From Pseudomaricurvus alcaniphilus (GTDB lineage: Bacteria; Pseudomonadota; Gammaproteobacteria; Pseudomonadales; Cellvibrionaceae): DNA of 64,000 nt. The notes below the pieces were generated by a model that saw only the letters and a program-made list of their open reading frames with translations, had not been told where the DNA came from and ran no database searches. Within the stretch, counting starts at the first letter, position 1. Each line of letters begins with the position of its first letter. The stretch is from assembly GCF_011440395.1 (NCBI RefSeq), contig NZ_JAAOIX010000012.1, positions 62,001 through 126,000 of the forward strand. The letters run 5' to 3'. Positions 1-11,900 of the stretch are shown here, piece by piece. A program made the translations under genes and the position numbers.

Positions 1-65
1 CGGTCTGTAAATATGCACGGGCTGGGCTGGATCGTTTTTACGCATATTATTACGAGGAATGAGTT

Positions 66-335
66 ATGGCACTGAGTGCTGCTGAAAAAGCTGAAATTGT
101 TAAAGGTTTTCAACAAGCTGAAGGTGATACCGGGTCTCCGGAAGTGCAAGTTGCACTGTTGACGCACAACATCAACAAGCTGCAGGGTCACTTCGTTGAT
201 CACAAACAGGATCACCACTCACGCCGCGGCCTGATCCGCATGGTAAACCAGCGTCGTAAAATGCTGGATTACCTGAAGAGCAAGGACGTAGCTCGCTACG
301 CCGCCCTGATCCAAAAACTGGGTCTGCGTCGCTAA
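66..335 (+). CDS. rpsO: 30S ribosomal protein S15
   Basis: This 89-residue protein has the usual length of S15, an early-binding small-subunit protein that holds the 16S rRNA central-domain three-way junction. It carries the family signature, with the [17 protein letters not shown] segment near residues 20-36, the [18 protein letters not shown] rRNA-binding stretch near residues 39-56, and a C-terminal QKLGLRR. A GAGGA ribosome-binding site lies 7 bases before the ATG. It is followed by a terminator and then pnp, the conserved rpsO-pnp arrangement of gammaproteobacteria, where S15 often represses its own translation. Identification is secure. Confidence 0.98.
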   Translation: MALSAAEKAEIVKGFQQAEGDTGSPEVQVALLTHNINKLQGHFVDHKQDHHSRRGLIRMVNQRRKMLDYLKSKDVARYAALIQKLGLRR

Positions 336-348
336 GTGTCGCTACAGG

Positions 349-376
349 GTGCCCGCTGCTGCGGGCACTTTTGTTT
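349..376 (+). terminator. rpsO intrinsic terminator
   Basis: A perfect 8-bp stem GTGCCCGC/GCGGGCAC with a TGCT loop is followed by TTTTGTTT. It starts 13 bases after the rpsO stop. In enterics this terminator is leaky and lets some transcripts run into pnp; the same is likely here. Confidence 0.9.
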
Positions 377-436
377 ATACCCCAGGCAAGAACCTGAAAA
401 GGGTATAAATAAATGTCGCGAGCGCGACAATTCCTC

Positions 437-504
437 TCCCCGGCGATCTATTCGTACAGCGGGGATTGATAGCTGAATTAATAATACCCGGCGCTCAACG
501 CCGG
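437..504 (+). promoter_or_regulatory. pnp leader hairpins
   Basis: The 260-base rpsO-pnp gap contains two inverted repeats: TCCCCG/CGGGGA (437-442 with 460-465) and CCGGCG/CGCCGG with a CTCAA loop (488-504). In Escherichia coli the pnp leader is cleaved by RNase III and then acted on by PNPase to autoregulate. The position fits such a leader, but these hairpins are not shown to be the equivalent elements. No convincing promoter was identified in the gap. Confidence 0.4.
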
Positions 505-596
505 ATGGTTAACACCAGTTTTAGCATAATCCTGCAATTAGTAGATTTTATCCAAGTAAACTTTGAAATAGTAAGAGAAACTATAAGGAAAATGTC

Positions 597-2732
597 GTGA
601 ATCCCGTCATTAAGACCTTTCAATATGGAAACGATACCGTCACCCTGGAAACTGGCCGCATAGCACGCCAGGCGACCGGAGCAGTGATGGTAACTATGGG
701 CGAGACCCAGGTACTGTGTACCGTAGTCGGCGCCAAAACAGTCAGGGAAGGCCAGGACTTCTTCCCGTTATCAGTACACTACATCGAGAAAGCCTACGCC
801 TCCGGCAAGATCCCCGGCGGCTTTTTCAAGCGTGAAGGGCGTCCCAGCGAAAAAGAAACCCTGACCTCACGCCTGATCGATCGCCCGATTCGTCCGCTGT
901 TCCCCAACGGTTACATGAACGAAGTACAGGTTGTCTGTACCGTTATGTCCGCCAACAAGGATATGGACCCGGATATCCCGGCCATGATCGGTACCTCGGC
1001 GGCACTGTCCATTTCGGGTATTCCGTTCAACGGTCCTATCGGTGGCGCCCGTGTGGGTTACACCCAGGCCGACGGCTATTTGCTCAACCCTGGCTACGAA
1101 GCCCTGCAAACCTCCGAGCTGGAAATGGTGGTTGCCGGTACCAAAGATGCGGTATTGATGGTGGAGTCTGAAGCCAAGGAATTGCCGGAAGACATCATGC
1201 TGGGTGCCGTGCTCTACGCCCACCAGGAAATGCAGGTGGTGGTGCAGGCGATCAATGAGCTGGCCAAAGAAGCGGCCAAGCCCGCCTGGGAGTGGACAGC
1301 CGAAGCCGACAACGTGGAATTGAAAAATGCGCTGGCCGATGCCTTCGGTGCCCAGATCAAGGAAGCCTACAAAATTACCGATAAAATGCAGCGCTACACC
1401 CAACTCGGCGAGTTGCGCAACGCTGCCATTGCCCAGTTCGCCAACGACAGCGTCAGTAATGACGACGTCAAAGGTGTATTTGGCAAGTTGGAAAAGCAAA
1501 CCGTGCGCCAGAGTGTGGTCGCCGGTGAGCCCCGTATCGACGGTCGCGACACCAAGACCGTGCGCCCGATCCAGGTAGAAGTGGGCCTGCTGTCTAAAGC
1601 TCACGGTTCAGCGCTGTTTACCCGCGGTGAAACCCAGGCCATCGTTGTGGCAACCCTCGGCTCCGGCCGCGATGCCCAGATGATCGATGCGCTGGAAGGC
1701 AGCCGCCGCGATCCGTTTATGTTGCACTACAACTTCCCTCCCTACTCGGTGGGTGAAGCTGGTCGCATGGGTGGCACTGGCCGTCGTGAAGTCGGTCACG
1801 GTCGCCTGGCGCGCCGCGGTGTGGCGGCGGTACTGCCGTCGGAAGAGGAGTTTCCCTACTCCATCCGCGTGGTCAGTGAGATTACCGAATCCAACGGTTC
1901 CTCTTCCATGGCCTCTGTGTGTGGTTCATCCCTGGCGCTGATGGATGCCGGTGTACCGCTGAAGGCACCGGTAGCGGGTATCGCCATGGGCCTGGTGAAG
2001 GAAGACAACGGCTTTGCCGTGTTGACCGACATTCTCGGCGACGAGGATCACCTCGGCGACATGGACTTTAAAGTGGCCGGCACCTCCGACGGTATCACTG
2101 CCCTGCAGATGGATATCAAGATCGAAGGTATCACCGAAGAGATTATGGAAATTGCCCTGCAGCAAGCCCTGCAGGCCCGTTTGCATATCCTCGCGGAAAT
2201 GAACAAGGTCATCGACCAGTCGCGCAAAGGCGTCTCTGCAAATGCGCCCCAGTTCGAAACCATCAAGATCGATCCGGACAAGATCCGCGACATCATCGGC
2301 AAGGGCGGCGCAACTATCCGTGCCATTACCGAAGAGACCGGTGCTTCCATCGATATCGACGACAACGGTACTGTCAAAGTCTACGGTGAAAACACCGAGT
2401 CGCTGCAGGCCGCTCTCGATCGCATTGGTGAGATCACCGCCGAAGCTGAAATCGGTGAGATCTACGAAGGCAAGGTCGTGCGCATTGTCGATTTCGGCGC
2501 CTTTGTTAACTTCCTGCCCGGCAAGGATGGCCTGGTGCACATTTCCCAGATCGCTGAAGAGCGGGTGGAAAATGTCACCGATTACATCAAGGAAGGGGAA
2601 ATGGTGCGGGTCAAGTGCCTCGACGTCGACCAGCGTGGCCGCATCAAGCTGTCCATCAAGGAAGCCAAGCGCGATGACGCGGCGGCGGCGGAAGATGCCG
2701 AGCCTGCGGAAGGTGCTTCGGCCCAGGAGTAA
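597..2732 (+). CDS. pnp: Polyribonucleotide nucleotidyltransferase (PNPase)
   Basis: This phosphorolytic 3'-5' exoribonuclease of the RNA degradosome is 711 residues long, normal for the family. Two RNase PH-like domains occupy about residues 1-540, with the catalytic-core segments [16 protein letters not shown] near 395-410, [20 protein letters not shown] near 435-454 and [18 protein letters not shown] near 480. A KH domain with a GKGG loop lies near 565, and an S1 domain ([17 protein letters not shown] onward) near 622-690. The C-terminus is short and acidic. Translation begins at GTG behind an AAGGA-like site. An overlapping ATG TCG TGA at 592 cannot encode the protein. It follows rpsO and ends before a strong terminator. 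Confidence 0.98.
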   Translation: MNPVIKTFQYGNDTVTLETGRIARQATGAVMVTMGETQVLCTVVGAKTVREGQDFFPLSVHYIEKAYASGKIPGGFFKREGRPSEKETLTSRLIDRPIRPLFPNGYMNEVQVVCTVMSANKDMDPDIPAMIGTSAALSISGIPFNGPIGGARVGYTQADGYLLNPGYEALQTSELEMVVAGTKDAVLMVESEAKELPEDIMLGAVLYAHQEMQVVVQAINELAKEAAKPAWEWTAEADNVELKNALADAFGAQIKEAYKITDKMQRYTQLGELRNAAIAQFANDSVSNDDVKGVFGKLEKQTVRQSVVAGEPRIDGRDTKTVRPIQVEVGLLSKAHGSALFTRGETQAIVVATLGSGRDAQMIDALEGSRRDPFMLHYNFPPYSVGEAGRMGGTGRREVGHGRLARRGVAAVLPSEEEFPYSIRVVSEITESNGSSSMASVCGSSLALMDAGVPLKAPVAGIAMGLVKEDNGFAVLTDILGDEDHLGDMDFKVAGTSDGITALQMDIKIEGITEEIMEIALQQALQARLHILAEMNKVIDQSRKGVSANAPQFETIKIDPDKIRDIIGKGGATIRAITEETGASIDIDDNGTVKVYGENTESLQAALDRIGEITAEAEIGEIYEGKVVRIVDFGAFVNFLPGKDGLVHISQIAEERVENVTDYIKEGEMVRVKCLDVDQRGRIKLSIKEAKRDDAAAAEDAEPAEGASAQE

Positions 2733-2831
2733 TCCGGGGCCGGGCCGGGCGCAGCAATGCAACCTGGCCCAGCGACAGCTGTAGCCGCCGGGTAATCTGA
2801 AGCCCGCCTGGTTGGCAAAAGCCGTTACAAT

Positions 2832-2860
2832 AAAACGCCCCGAGTTTTCGGGGCGTTTTG
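2832..2860 (+). terminator. pnp intrinsic terminator
   Basis: A 12-bp perfect inverted repeat, AAAACGCCCCGA and TCGGGGCGTTTT, with a four-base GTTT loop ends in a T run. It lies 100 bases after the pnp stop and just before the next gene. The A-rich 5' arm could also serve the opposite strand. Confidence 0.93.
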
Positions 2861-2879
2861 CGTTGTGGGGGAGGGTGAT

Positions 2880-4007
2880 TTGACGACGGATGTGGATTCC
2901 ATTGTGATCGGCGCCGGGGTGGTGGGCCTGGCGATCGGTCGGGAGCTGGCCCGCAGTGGCCGTAGCGTGCTGGTGCTGGAGCGCAACGCCGGCATCGGCG
3001 AGGAGACCAGTTCCCGCAACAGTGAGGTCATTCACGCTGGTATCTATTATCCCCGCCACAGCCTCAAGGCGCGCCTGTGTGTGCGGGGCCGGGAGTTGTT
3101 GTACGCCTACTGCCACTCTCACAGCATCGCCCACCAGCGCCTCGGCAAGCTGATTGTTGCCACAGATAATGACCAGCTCTCTCGCCTGCAGGATATCTAC
3201 CTGCGCGGCCGCGCCAATGGCGTCACTGACCTGGTTTATGTTGACCAGCCTGAGTTAAACGAGATGGAGCCGGCCTTGCGGGCGGTCCGGGCAATCCTGT
3301 CGCCCTCCACCGGCATTGTGGACAGCCACCAGCTGATGCTGGCCTTGCAAGGCGACCTGGAGAGGGCTGGTGGCAGTGTGGTGCTGCGCAGTCCGGTTGT
3401 GGGTGGCGCCGTGCTGGCGGGGGGCGGAGGCGGCTTCCGGTTGACCGTGGGAGGTGTCGAGCCCATTGCTATAACTTGTCGGGAGTTAATCAACTGTGCC
3501 GGCTTGCAGGCGCAAGCAGTGACAGGCGCTATCGACGGCGTACCATCGGCATCGATCCCGGCGCAATACCTGTCGCAGGGCTGCTATTTCAGTTTGCAAG
3601 CCAGGTCGCCTTTCAAGCGCCTTATTTACCCGCTGCCGAATCAACAGGGGTTGGGAGTCCACCTGACCCTGGACCTGCAGGGGCGGGCTCGATTCGGCCC
3701 CGATGCGCGCTGGGTGCAGGGCATCGATTACAGTGTCGACCCGGCGCTGGCGAGGGATTTCTGTGAGTCTGTACGCCACTATTACCCGGCCATAGAGGCG
3801 CAGCAGTTGCAACCCGCCTACGCCGGTATCCGGCCCAAGCTGGCCGGGCCGGGTGAGGCCGCGGCGGATTTTATGATTCAGCCTGAGGCCGAGCACCGGG
3901 TGCCCGGTTGGCTGGCGCTGTATGGCATCGAATCGCCGGGCTTGACCGCGGCTCTGGCAATTGGGGAATATGCGCGAATGCAGCTGGACAACCACAGGTG
4001 CGGATGA
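2880..4007 (+). CDS. FAD-dependent oxidoreductase, L-2-hydroxyglutarate oxidase (LhgO)-like
   Basis: This 375-residue DAO-superfamily flavoprotein probably oxidises a 2-hydroxy acid such as L-2-hydroxyglutarate and passes electrons to the quinone pool. An N-terminal Rossmann dinucleotide fold is seen in DSIVIGAGVVGLAIGREL (about 6-23). It is followed by the subgroup motif NSEVIHAGIYYPRHSLKARLC near 46-66, which matches LhgO proteins, and a C-terminal IESPGLTAALAIGEY FAD-contact segment. I chose the TTG start because GGGGGAGGG lies 4 bases upstream. An in-frame GTG at 2865 would sit 6 bases after the pnp terminator with no room for a ribosome-binding site. The substrate is not proven by sequence. 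Confidence 0.85.
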   Translation: MTTDVDSIVIGAGVVGLAIGRELARSGRSVLVLERNAGIGEETSSRNSEVIHAGIYYPRHSLKARLCVRGRELLYAYCHSHSIAHQRLGKLIVATDNDQLSRLQDIYLRGRANGVTDLVYVDQPELNEMEPALRAVRAILSPSTGIVDSHQLMLALQGDLERAGGSVVLRSPVVGGAVLAGGGGGFRLTVGGVEPIAITCRELINCAGLQAQAVTGAIDGVPSASIPAQYLSQGCYFSLQARSPFKRLIYPLPNQQGLGVHLTLDLQGRARFGPDARWVQGIDYSVDPALARDFCESVRHYYPAIEAQQLQPAYAGIRPKLAGPGEAAADFMIQPEAEHRVPGWLALYGIESPGLTAALAIGEYARMQLDNHRCG

Positions 4008-4491
4008 AATCGGACGCCACGCGTGTCGGTGCGGCGCTAAAAAATATGGCTGTTTTATAGCCTTTCCTGCACTTTATTCAGTTGCAATCCAAGCGTCTTA
4101 AGCACTTAGTTGCGTTTGCAATATGGAGTCACTTCTAGTGTTAATGCACGACACACTCTGTTACATTGGCAAGGGTTGCCCCCATATTCCTGTGTCGAAC
4201 CCAAGCTAACAAGCTGGCACGGAATATGCCCAGAGTTATGGGTCAGGGAACCTTCTATAGATTGGCTGCGCGCTAGATACTGCAGCGTTTCTTTTCAGCG
4301 CCTTGCGTTGTGGTGAGTTCTCACCAATTTTGAATTTTATGATTCTGTGCCAGTTCCTGCTTTCAGGTATATGAGGAGCTGATTTAACAGGTGCTCGGCG
4401 CAGGAATCCAGGGAATTTGCTGGCCTGCTGTGCGAGCTGGCAATTGCCTCATAGAAAACCGAAACGAACAACAAAAAGAAGACGGTGGACG
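4008..4491 (+). other. Intergenic region upstream of export block
   Basis: This 484-base stretch has no convincing gene. A 68-codon frame at 4110-4316 lacks a ribosome-binding site and resembles no family. A weak 4-bp hairpin (GGCT/AGCC, 4048-4062) followed by TTT could be a poor terminator for the oxidoreductase. The region should contain the promoter for the TolC-like gene and the giant gene, but I find no clear -35/-10 pair. It marks the left edge of the 42-kb block. Confidence 0.6.
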
Positions 4492-5838
4492 ATGAAGCTG
4501 TGCAAGGCAACCGGGGCTGGTGTTAGAGCCCTGATATGTTTGTTATTTATGGCTGCTGGCTGTTGCCAGGCTGAAGATTTACTCGGGCTGTATCGCGCAG
4601 CCTTAAAAGCCGATCCCCAATTACAGAGTGCAATATTCGATCACAGTGCCGGTAGCGAAGTCATAACCCAGGCCTGGGCGGATTACCGGCCGACAGTGAC
4701 CTTTGATTACGACAAGGTCGACACCACCCAGGATATTATCCGCAGCGATAACCCGGTGTTTGCCAATGGCAATACCTCCTTTCCCACCACCAGCTGGTCA
4801 CTCTCGATAACCCAGCCGATTTTCAATTACGCCAAGCTGCAGCGCATTGGCCAGGCCCGTGAAGAGGTCAAGCGGGTCGACGCCGAATTGGTGCAGGCCC
4901 AGCAGGACTTGATGCTGCGCCTTTCCGAAGCTTACCTGGCCTGCCTCGCAGCGGAAGATGAACTGGAGTTTCTGCGGGCGGAGCGACTGGCAGCAGAGCA
5001 ACAGCTGCAATTGGCTGCTGGTCGCGAAGAGGCGGGCATTGGTCGCCCGGTGGATCGCTACGATGCCGAGGCGCGTCTGGCCTCAGTAGTGGCAGATTAC
5101 GCCGCAGCCGAAGTGGCGCTGCGCGACGCCTATGAAGCCCTGTATGAACTGGTGGGCCACTACCCGGCTGGCCTCGCCAGCTTGAAGGAAGATATACAAC
5201 TGCAGCGGCCGCACCCCGAAAATGACCAGTATTGGGCCGATGCAGCCGCCCAATACAACCCGGCGCTGGTGGTCCAGCGGCACGCGGTAAATGTGGCTCG
5301 GCGCGAAGTGGCGCGCCAGAACGGTGGTCACTTCCCGTCAGTTGATGTGGTGTTGCGCAGTGGCAGCCAGGATACCGGCGGCACCCTGTTCGGTGGCGGC
5401 AGTGAAGTGGAAACCCGGGAGTTGATGCTGCGGGTCAGTGTGCCTCTTTACAGTGGTGGTGCAGTGAGCTCAAAGAAACGTGAGTCCTGGGCCAATTTTC
5501 ACAGTGTTGAGCAGCAGCTTACCCGACTGCTGCTGGAGTCCCGGCGCCAATCCAAGGACGCTTACTGGAGCGTGGTCAATGCGATCAAGCGAGTACAGGC
5601 CCTGAACAAGGCGATGGCGGCCCAGCAGGCAACCCTGGAGCTGCGTCGTGCTGCGTACGAGTCGCGGCTGGAAACCGCCATCAGTGTGCTCGATGCCGAG
5701 CGCGATCTCTATTCGGTCAAGCGCAACCTGGCGCAGGCCAAGTACGATTATATTTTGAACGGTCTGCGTCTCAAGGCGCTGACCGGAGTGCTGACCAAAG
5801 AGGAGCTTGGTCAGGTCAATAACTGGCTGGATGGCTAG
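4492..5838 (+). CDS. TolC-family outer-membrane channel protein
   Basis: This 448-residue TolC-like protein should form the outer-membrane beta-barrel and periplasmic alpha-helical tunnel of an export machine. A signal peptide runs from MKLCKATGAG through a hydrophobic core to a CCQA/ED cleavage site near residue 27. The mature part begins with the family signature DLLGLYRAALKADPQL. Two outer-membrane-efflux repeats follow; SLSITQPIFNYAKL near 102-115 and LRVSVPLYSGGAVSSKK near 310-326 are the typical strand and helix-entry segments. I preferred the ATG after GGTGGA over an in-frame start 25 codons earlier because it gives a clean signal peptide. It lies 80 bases before the giant gene, so it probably supplies the outer-membrane exit for that protein. 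Confidence 0.9.
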   Translation: MKLCKATGAGVRALICLLFMAAGCCQAEDLLGLYRAALKADPQLQSAIFDHSAGSEVITQAWADYRPTVTFDYDKVDTTQDIIRSDNPVFANGNTSFPTTSWSLSITQPIFNYAKLQRIGQAREEVKRVDAELVQAQQDLMLRLSEAYLACLAAEDELEFLRAERLAAEQQLQLAAGREEAGIGRPVDRYDAEARLASVVADYAAAEVALRDAYEALYELVGHYPAGLASLKEDIQLQRPHPENDQYWADAAAQYNPALVVQRHAVNVARREVARQNGGHFPSVDVVLRSGSQDTGGTLFGGGSEVETRELMLRVSVPLYSGGAVSSKKRESWANFHSVEQQLTRLLLESRRQSKDAYWSVVNAIKRVQALNKAMAAQQATLELRRAAYESRLETAISVLDAERDLYSVKRNLAQAKYDYILNGLRLKALTGVLTKEELGQVNNWLDG

Positions 5839-5918
5839 TAGAACAATGAAAATGGATGTTTTTTCCTGAAGTAACGGTGAAGACATAGCTGTAACAATAA
5901 AAACGCTGGAGCGTTGCT

Positions 5919-8900
5919 ATGAATACCTTTTTCAGGCGGGGCAAGAAAGCCCGCAAGGCGAGTAAGAAGAAGCAGAACTTGCAGCTGGAAGCGCTGGAAA
6001 ACCGGGTTCTGCTCTCGGCCGATCTCGGCATTACCGTCGCCGATCTCGAACAGCAGGACGACGCCAATGCCACGGAAGTCATCAGTGCGGAACTGCAGCT
6101 GTCCAATTTTGACAGCAGTGAGTTCGAGCCACAGATTATCGCGGTGGATGACAGCCTCACGCGGCTGGCCGAAGCGCTTGCAGGCGCAGCTGCAGCGGCG
6201 ACTGATGAGCCGGAGGTGGCGCCAGCAGCTGGTGCGGAGAGCTCCGCTGCAGCACAGCAAGCAGAGTCCGGGGCCACAGCGGCAAGCGAGAGCCCCACCG
6301 CAACTACCGCTACAGAAGATTCTGCAGTAGCAGCGGATCCCGCCCTGACGGCGGCGGACCTGTACCTGCTGCAGCGTATGCAGGCAGCACAAATCTTTAT
6401 TGTCGATGCCGCCGTGCCGCAACTGGAGTCGGTGGTCCGCGACCTGGTCAACGCGGAATCCAGCGCCATCGCTGACACCATCAGTAACCTGGGCGCGACC
6501 TCTGCTGAACTACCGTCTCTCGACAGCGCTGCAACGCAAGCAGATCCGGAAGACGGCGACGACCACACTGCAAAACTGTTGACGGCCAGCTTGCCGCAGC
6601 AGTTGGCGCTCAATGCCGACCGGGATATCAAGGTCTTCGTGCTCGACAGCGAGCGCGATGGGGTCGAGCAAATCAGCAGTATTCTCGATTACTTCGAAAG
6701 CGTGGCTGCCGTGCACCTGCTTAGCCACGGTTCCGCCGGAGCCCTGTTCCTGGGCAGCAGCAAACTCACTTCCCAGCAGTTAAAAACCAATCAATCCCAG
6801 TTAAAGCGTTGGGGTAATGCGCTCAGCGATGACGGTGACCTGTTGCTTTACGGTTGTGATGTGGCCAACGGTGAACAGGGGCTGGAATTTGTGCAGCAAC
6901 TGGCGCTACTGACCGGCGCCGATGTGGCGGCCTCCGATGATGCCACCGGTAATACAGCGGCGGCGGACTGGGAGCTGGAGCAGACTGTGGGCCTGGTGCA
7001 AACCAGTACCTTTATCAGTTCCAGCCTGCACGGCACACTGAATACACCCACCGATGGCAACGACACCCTGACCGCCAGCAGCGGTACACTGGCGGGCCTC
7101 AAGGGTGACGATACCTACGATATCGACACCATCAGCGGCAATATCACCATCACGGAAAACAAGACCGAGGGCGACGATACCCTCGACCTGTCCGGTGTCA
7201 ACCAGGCGCTCACCATCACCATCAAGAAAGGCGATGTGGTGCAGGTGAGTAATGGTACCCATACCATTACCGCCACCCATATCGAAAACATCATTGGTGG
7301 GCAGCAGAACGATACCTTTATCGTCGAAAAGGGCGCCAAACTTGCCGGTGAACTGGACGGCGGTGGCGGCACCAACACCCTCAAATATACGTCCACCAGC
7401 AACAGCTACAGCAATGAAGTGGCGATCGATTTCTCCGTCGGCAGCCAGGCGGACACTGGCCGGGCTTCCGCTATCGACGGCTTTGCCGTGGGCGGCATCA
7501 AGCGTATTCAAGAGGCGTTTGGTGGCAAAAACGACGATATTCTGCGCGGCAGTGACGTCGCCGATAACCTCTCCGGCGGCGCCGGTGATGACACCCTGCA
7601 GGGCAACGGCGGCGCCGATATTCTGGTCGGCGGTGAGGACGACGATACCTATCGCTTCAGCGGCAGTAACTGGGGCGGCGCAACCATCACCGAATTGCTC
7701 AACCAGGGCAGTGATACACTGGATTTCAGCAAGGTTTCCAGCTCCCTGACCTTCGACATCAATAACCCCAACCTGAATATTAGCGACGGCAGCCAGACCA
7801 TCTCCGGCGTGCAACACGTTGAAAAGCTGGTGGCTGGCAGCGGCAGCAACAGCTTCGTCTTTCGCAACGACTGGGCGACACAAATAGTGGTGGAAGCAAA
7901 ATCCTCGGCTAGCGTCAGCCTCGATTTTTCCAACGTTTCGGATGACCTGTATTTCACCATCAAGGCCAATGGCAAGGTAGAAGTAGCCGACGTCGACACC
8001 CGCACGGGTGGCCACCGCGCCATTATCGAACAAGTCGATAATATTACTGCGGGCTCGGGCAGCAACCACTTCCGGTTTGAGGCGGGAGCCCAGATCAGCG
8101 GCAATTTGATGGGCGGGGCTGGCGTCAATATCCTCGACTACAGCGGCTTTGGCCAGACCATCGACCAGATCAACTCAAGCGCGGTTGCCGGGATCGGGGG
8201 CACCCTGTCGACAGCCACTAACGGCACCTGGCAGGTGCTTGGCAGCAGTAAGCAGGATCTGCTGCAGGCTACGGCGGGCGGCCAGACGCTGTCCGGTGAG
8301 GGCGGTGATGACGTTATTCTCGGCGCGGCCGGTAACGATACCCTGACCGGCGGCCGGGGCGACGATGTGCTCAGCGGTGGTGGCGGCACCAACAGCCTCG
8401 CCGGTAACAAGGGCGATGATACCTATTACATCAGCGAAGGCCTGGGCCTGGACAACATTATCGAGGCCCGCAAGGAGGGCACGGACACGGTCAGCTTTGC
8501 CGGTCGGGCGGCGCAAACCTCACCAGCGCTGGGTGCCATTAATCCGGTCACCAGTGACTTGACCCTGACGGTCAGTGCTGCGGCACTGACCGTGAAAGAA
8601 ACCGTTAGCAGCAACAACAAACTCAGCATCGCCGCCGACAGCTTCCCCTATATCGAAAACCTGGTGGGCGGGGAAGGCGAAAATAAGTACACCTTTGTGG
8701 ATAATTGGGGCGTAGGCATCGTCAATAGCAATAAATATTACGCCGATCGCATCAACATTGACGATACCCACAGCGCCAGCGGCAAACTGGGCAGCCTGGA
8801 TTTCTCCGCTGTCACCAGTGACCTGGTGTTTGTCATCAGTGAGCAGTCGGGTGTCACCCAGGTGACCGTGACCACGGTGGTTGGCGGCAAGCAGTACAAG

Positions 8901-11900
8901 GTGGTCGCCAGCGGTATTGACAGCCTGGTCGGTGGCTTGGGTGATAATCAGTACCGTTTCGAAGGTGCCCCTGTGCTGGGCGGCAGCCTGCAGGGCTTTT
9001 CCGGCAGTGGCAGCGCGACCCTGGACTTTTCCGCTTACGATGGCGGCAGTGGTCATGGCGTTAAAGTGGACCTGGCGGGCACCGCCAAGGCCGTCGTTGA
9101 CCCCGCCAATGCCTCCCTGGATACCGCCCTGGTAGTGGGCGGGATTAGCAATATCAATGACCTGATCGGCAGTGACTATGACGATGAGCTGACCGGGGAT
9201 GCCAGTAACAACGCCCTGAGTGGTGGCGACGGCGCCGATGTGCTTAAAGGCGGTGATGGAGAGGACACCCTTATCGGCGGCAAGGGCAGCGATACCTTGC
9301 AAGGTGAGGGCCACAACGACACTTATCAAGTTGAATCGTCATGGACCAAAATCGATATCGGCCAGCCGCTGGGCCAGACCGATACCATCACCGATAACGA
9401 TGGTAGCAACACCCTCGAGCTGTCTGCCATCAAGAAAGACCTGCAGGTGGTGCTCAGTGATCCATTGAGCGGCACTGGCGCCAATATTGATGTGAAAGTC
9501 ACCCTGCCCGGTGGAGTGGTGAAAAACACGCTTTCCATTGCGAATGCCAATAGCGACTGGGACATCAATACCGGCGCTGGTGACGACACTGTCACAGTTA
9601 CCGCCGCGGCCAGTTTTGGTGGCGACCTGGATGCGGGTGATGGGGCTAATACCCTGGATTATTACAATGGCACCGATGGCAGTAATGGCTATGCCGGTAG
9701 TGTCAATGTCAACCTTTCGGATACCAACTCAAATGGTGTCAACGCCGGTACGGCGACTGGCTTTGGCAGTATCGCCGGTATCGGCGATGTCTATGGTTCC
9801 TTTGCCAGCGGCGGCGATATCATTATCGGTGACGACCAGGATAACACTATATACGTGGGCCGCTGGGCGGACGGCGATGATGCACATACCATTATCGGTG
9901 GCGGCGGCAGCGACACCGCCAGCTTTGCCAACTTTACCAACTCCAGTTTTCACATATTTGCCGACCTGGGGGTCGACGACGCCGGTGTAAGCGACGTCAC
10001 CCTGGACGGCGATGCCGGTAAAATCATTGCCCAGGTCAGCGAAATCGTCAACCTGATCGGCGGTGCCGGAAACGACACCCTCAGTGGCAACAGCAGTGCC
10101 AACTTGCTTGATGGCGGCGCCGGCGACGATAGCCTGACGGGAGCCGACGGCAACGACATCCTCATCGGCGGTGATGGCGACGACACACTCGATGGCGGTG
10201 CCGACGACGATACCTATCAATTTGCTTCCGGCTGGGGCCAGGATGATATTGTTGAAGCATTGGATGAAGGCACCGATGCGCTGGATTTCTCCGCTGTTAC
10301 TGAAAATTTGACCGTCAATATCGGCCGCGACGATGCAGCCGCTGTAGCGATCGTTGATGCGGTTAAGCGGGGAATTTCTGTCACTGATAACAGTTCCCCG
10401 ACAGCGAATACCGTAACTCTGGCGGCGGCTGCTGATCCCGCAACCCGCTCTGCAGGTTTTAATGTCGAAAAATTCACTGGTCTGAAAGACACCGATACCC
10501 TTGAGCAGGCCAATGTAATTCTCACCGCGGCTATGCAAGATCAGCTGATCGCAGGCCTGGAAGCTTTTAAAGCGATTGTTGAAAAAACCGCAACGCTCAC
10601 CGAACTGACCGATGTGTTGGGCTTTAATGTTCCGCTGCTGGGCCAGGGTAATGATCTGGCCAGTTTGCTGTCGAGCACGGCTGCTGATGTTGGTGCGGCA
10701 ATTGTTGAGCTTAAAACAACAATAGTTGCGGAACTGGATATCCGCATCGCAGCGATGAAAACCGCGTTTTGGGGAGATGCTGCGGCTACGGTAAATGACG
10801 ATAGTGCAGATTCAGATACCGATACGCTGCTAGGCCTGACTGATGATGGCCTGGTCACCGGTAATAAACTCTTCAGCATCACCCCTAATACCCGCTTGCT
10901 GGAAGTAGGCGCCAGTTTTGAGCTGGCAACCCGAACTCAGTCGTTAGACCTCGACCTGGGTTCCACGCTAAGTGAGATTCCTGGTGTAGATGTAAACCTT
11001 TCTCCAAATGTAACAGCTACAGCCAGCTTTGACTTCGCGTTGGGTATCGTTGAGTCGACGGCAGGCGATGCTACACCTGAATACTATATTGCTGACCCGG
11101 CGTTAAATTTTGATGTGTCGATCTTTGACGATCAACTCTATGCGAGTATGAATCTGGGGCTAATCCAGGCGGCCATCGGTGGGCCCGGCGGCAGTGACCC
11201 GAAGGGGGCTGTGGCTCTGGAGCTGGGGCTTGCACTGGCAGCTGACGGTATAATCAGTCAAACCACTTTGCTTAATTCCCTTACGACACTGGAATCGCTG
11301 CTTAGCTTTTCAGCAGATACCGATACGGGAATTACCGCAGACTTGCCAATTGTCGTTGATACCAGCGCTTTGGGTATTGATCTGCCTTCCTTGCCGGTTA
11401 TCTCCCTGTCAACACCGAGCCTGCCATCTATCGGCAGCTTGTCCGACCTGATCGACTTTTTCGCTGTTAACATGAACTGGGAACTGCCGGACCTGAGCGA
11501 TCTCTTCGACCTCAGCTCCATCAGCCTGGACCAGCTGCTGGCCATGCTCAGTAACGGGCTCGACTTCCTGCTGGATAATTTCGATTTTGACCTGAAAATC
11601 CCGGGCATCGATATCTCCCTGGACGATATTTTCGGTCAGTTGCCGGGTATCGACGGGCTCGAGGATATGCTCGCTGACTTGCGCGATCTGCTCAGTGGCA
11701 TTGACCCCAGTATCGGCCTACAGGGTCTGGAAGCGTGGTTGAATGGCCTGTTGGACGACCTGTTGCCCGACACCTGGCCCATTCCCGCCTTCCCCAGCTT
11801 TGATCTCGGTTGGGACGGTTTCAGCCTCGGCATAGACTTCGATTTTAATTTCAGTCTCTCGGATCTGTTGCCCAACCTGGAGCTGGATTTCGATATCGAC

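Noticed and set aside
592-600. ATG TCG TGA overlapping the pnp start
   Set aside because: A two-codon frame is too short to interpret; it may be chance, although it sits between the ribosome-binding site and the GTG start.
1926-3134. 402-codon open frame on the minus strand
   Set aside because: It spans antisense of pnp, the terminator and the start of the oxidoreductase gene, and matches no family.
4110-4316. 68-codon plus-strand frame before the TolC-like gene
   Set aside because: No ribosome-binding site, no family resemblance, and a composition unlike the neighbouring genes.
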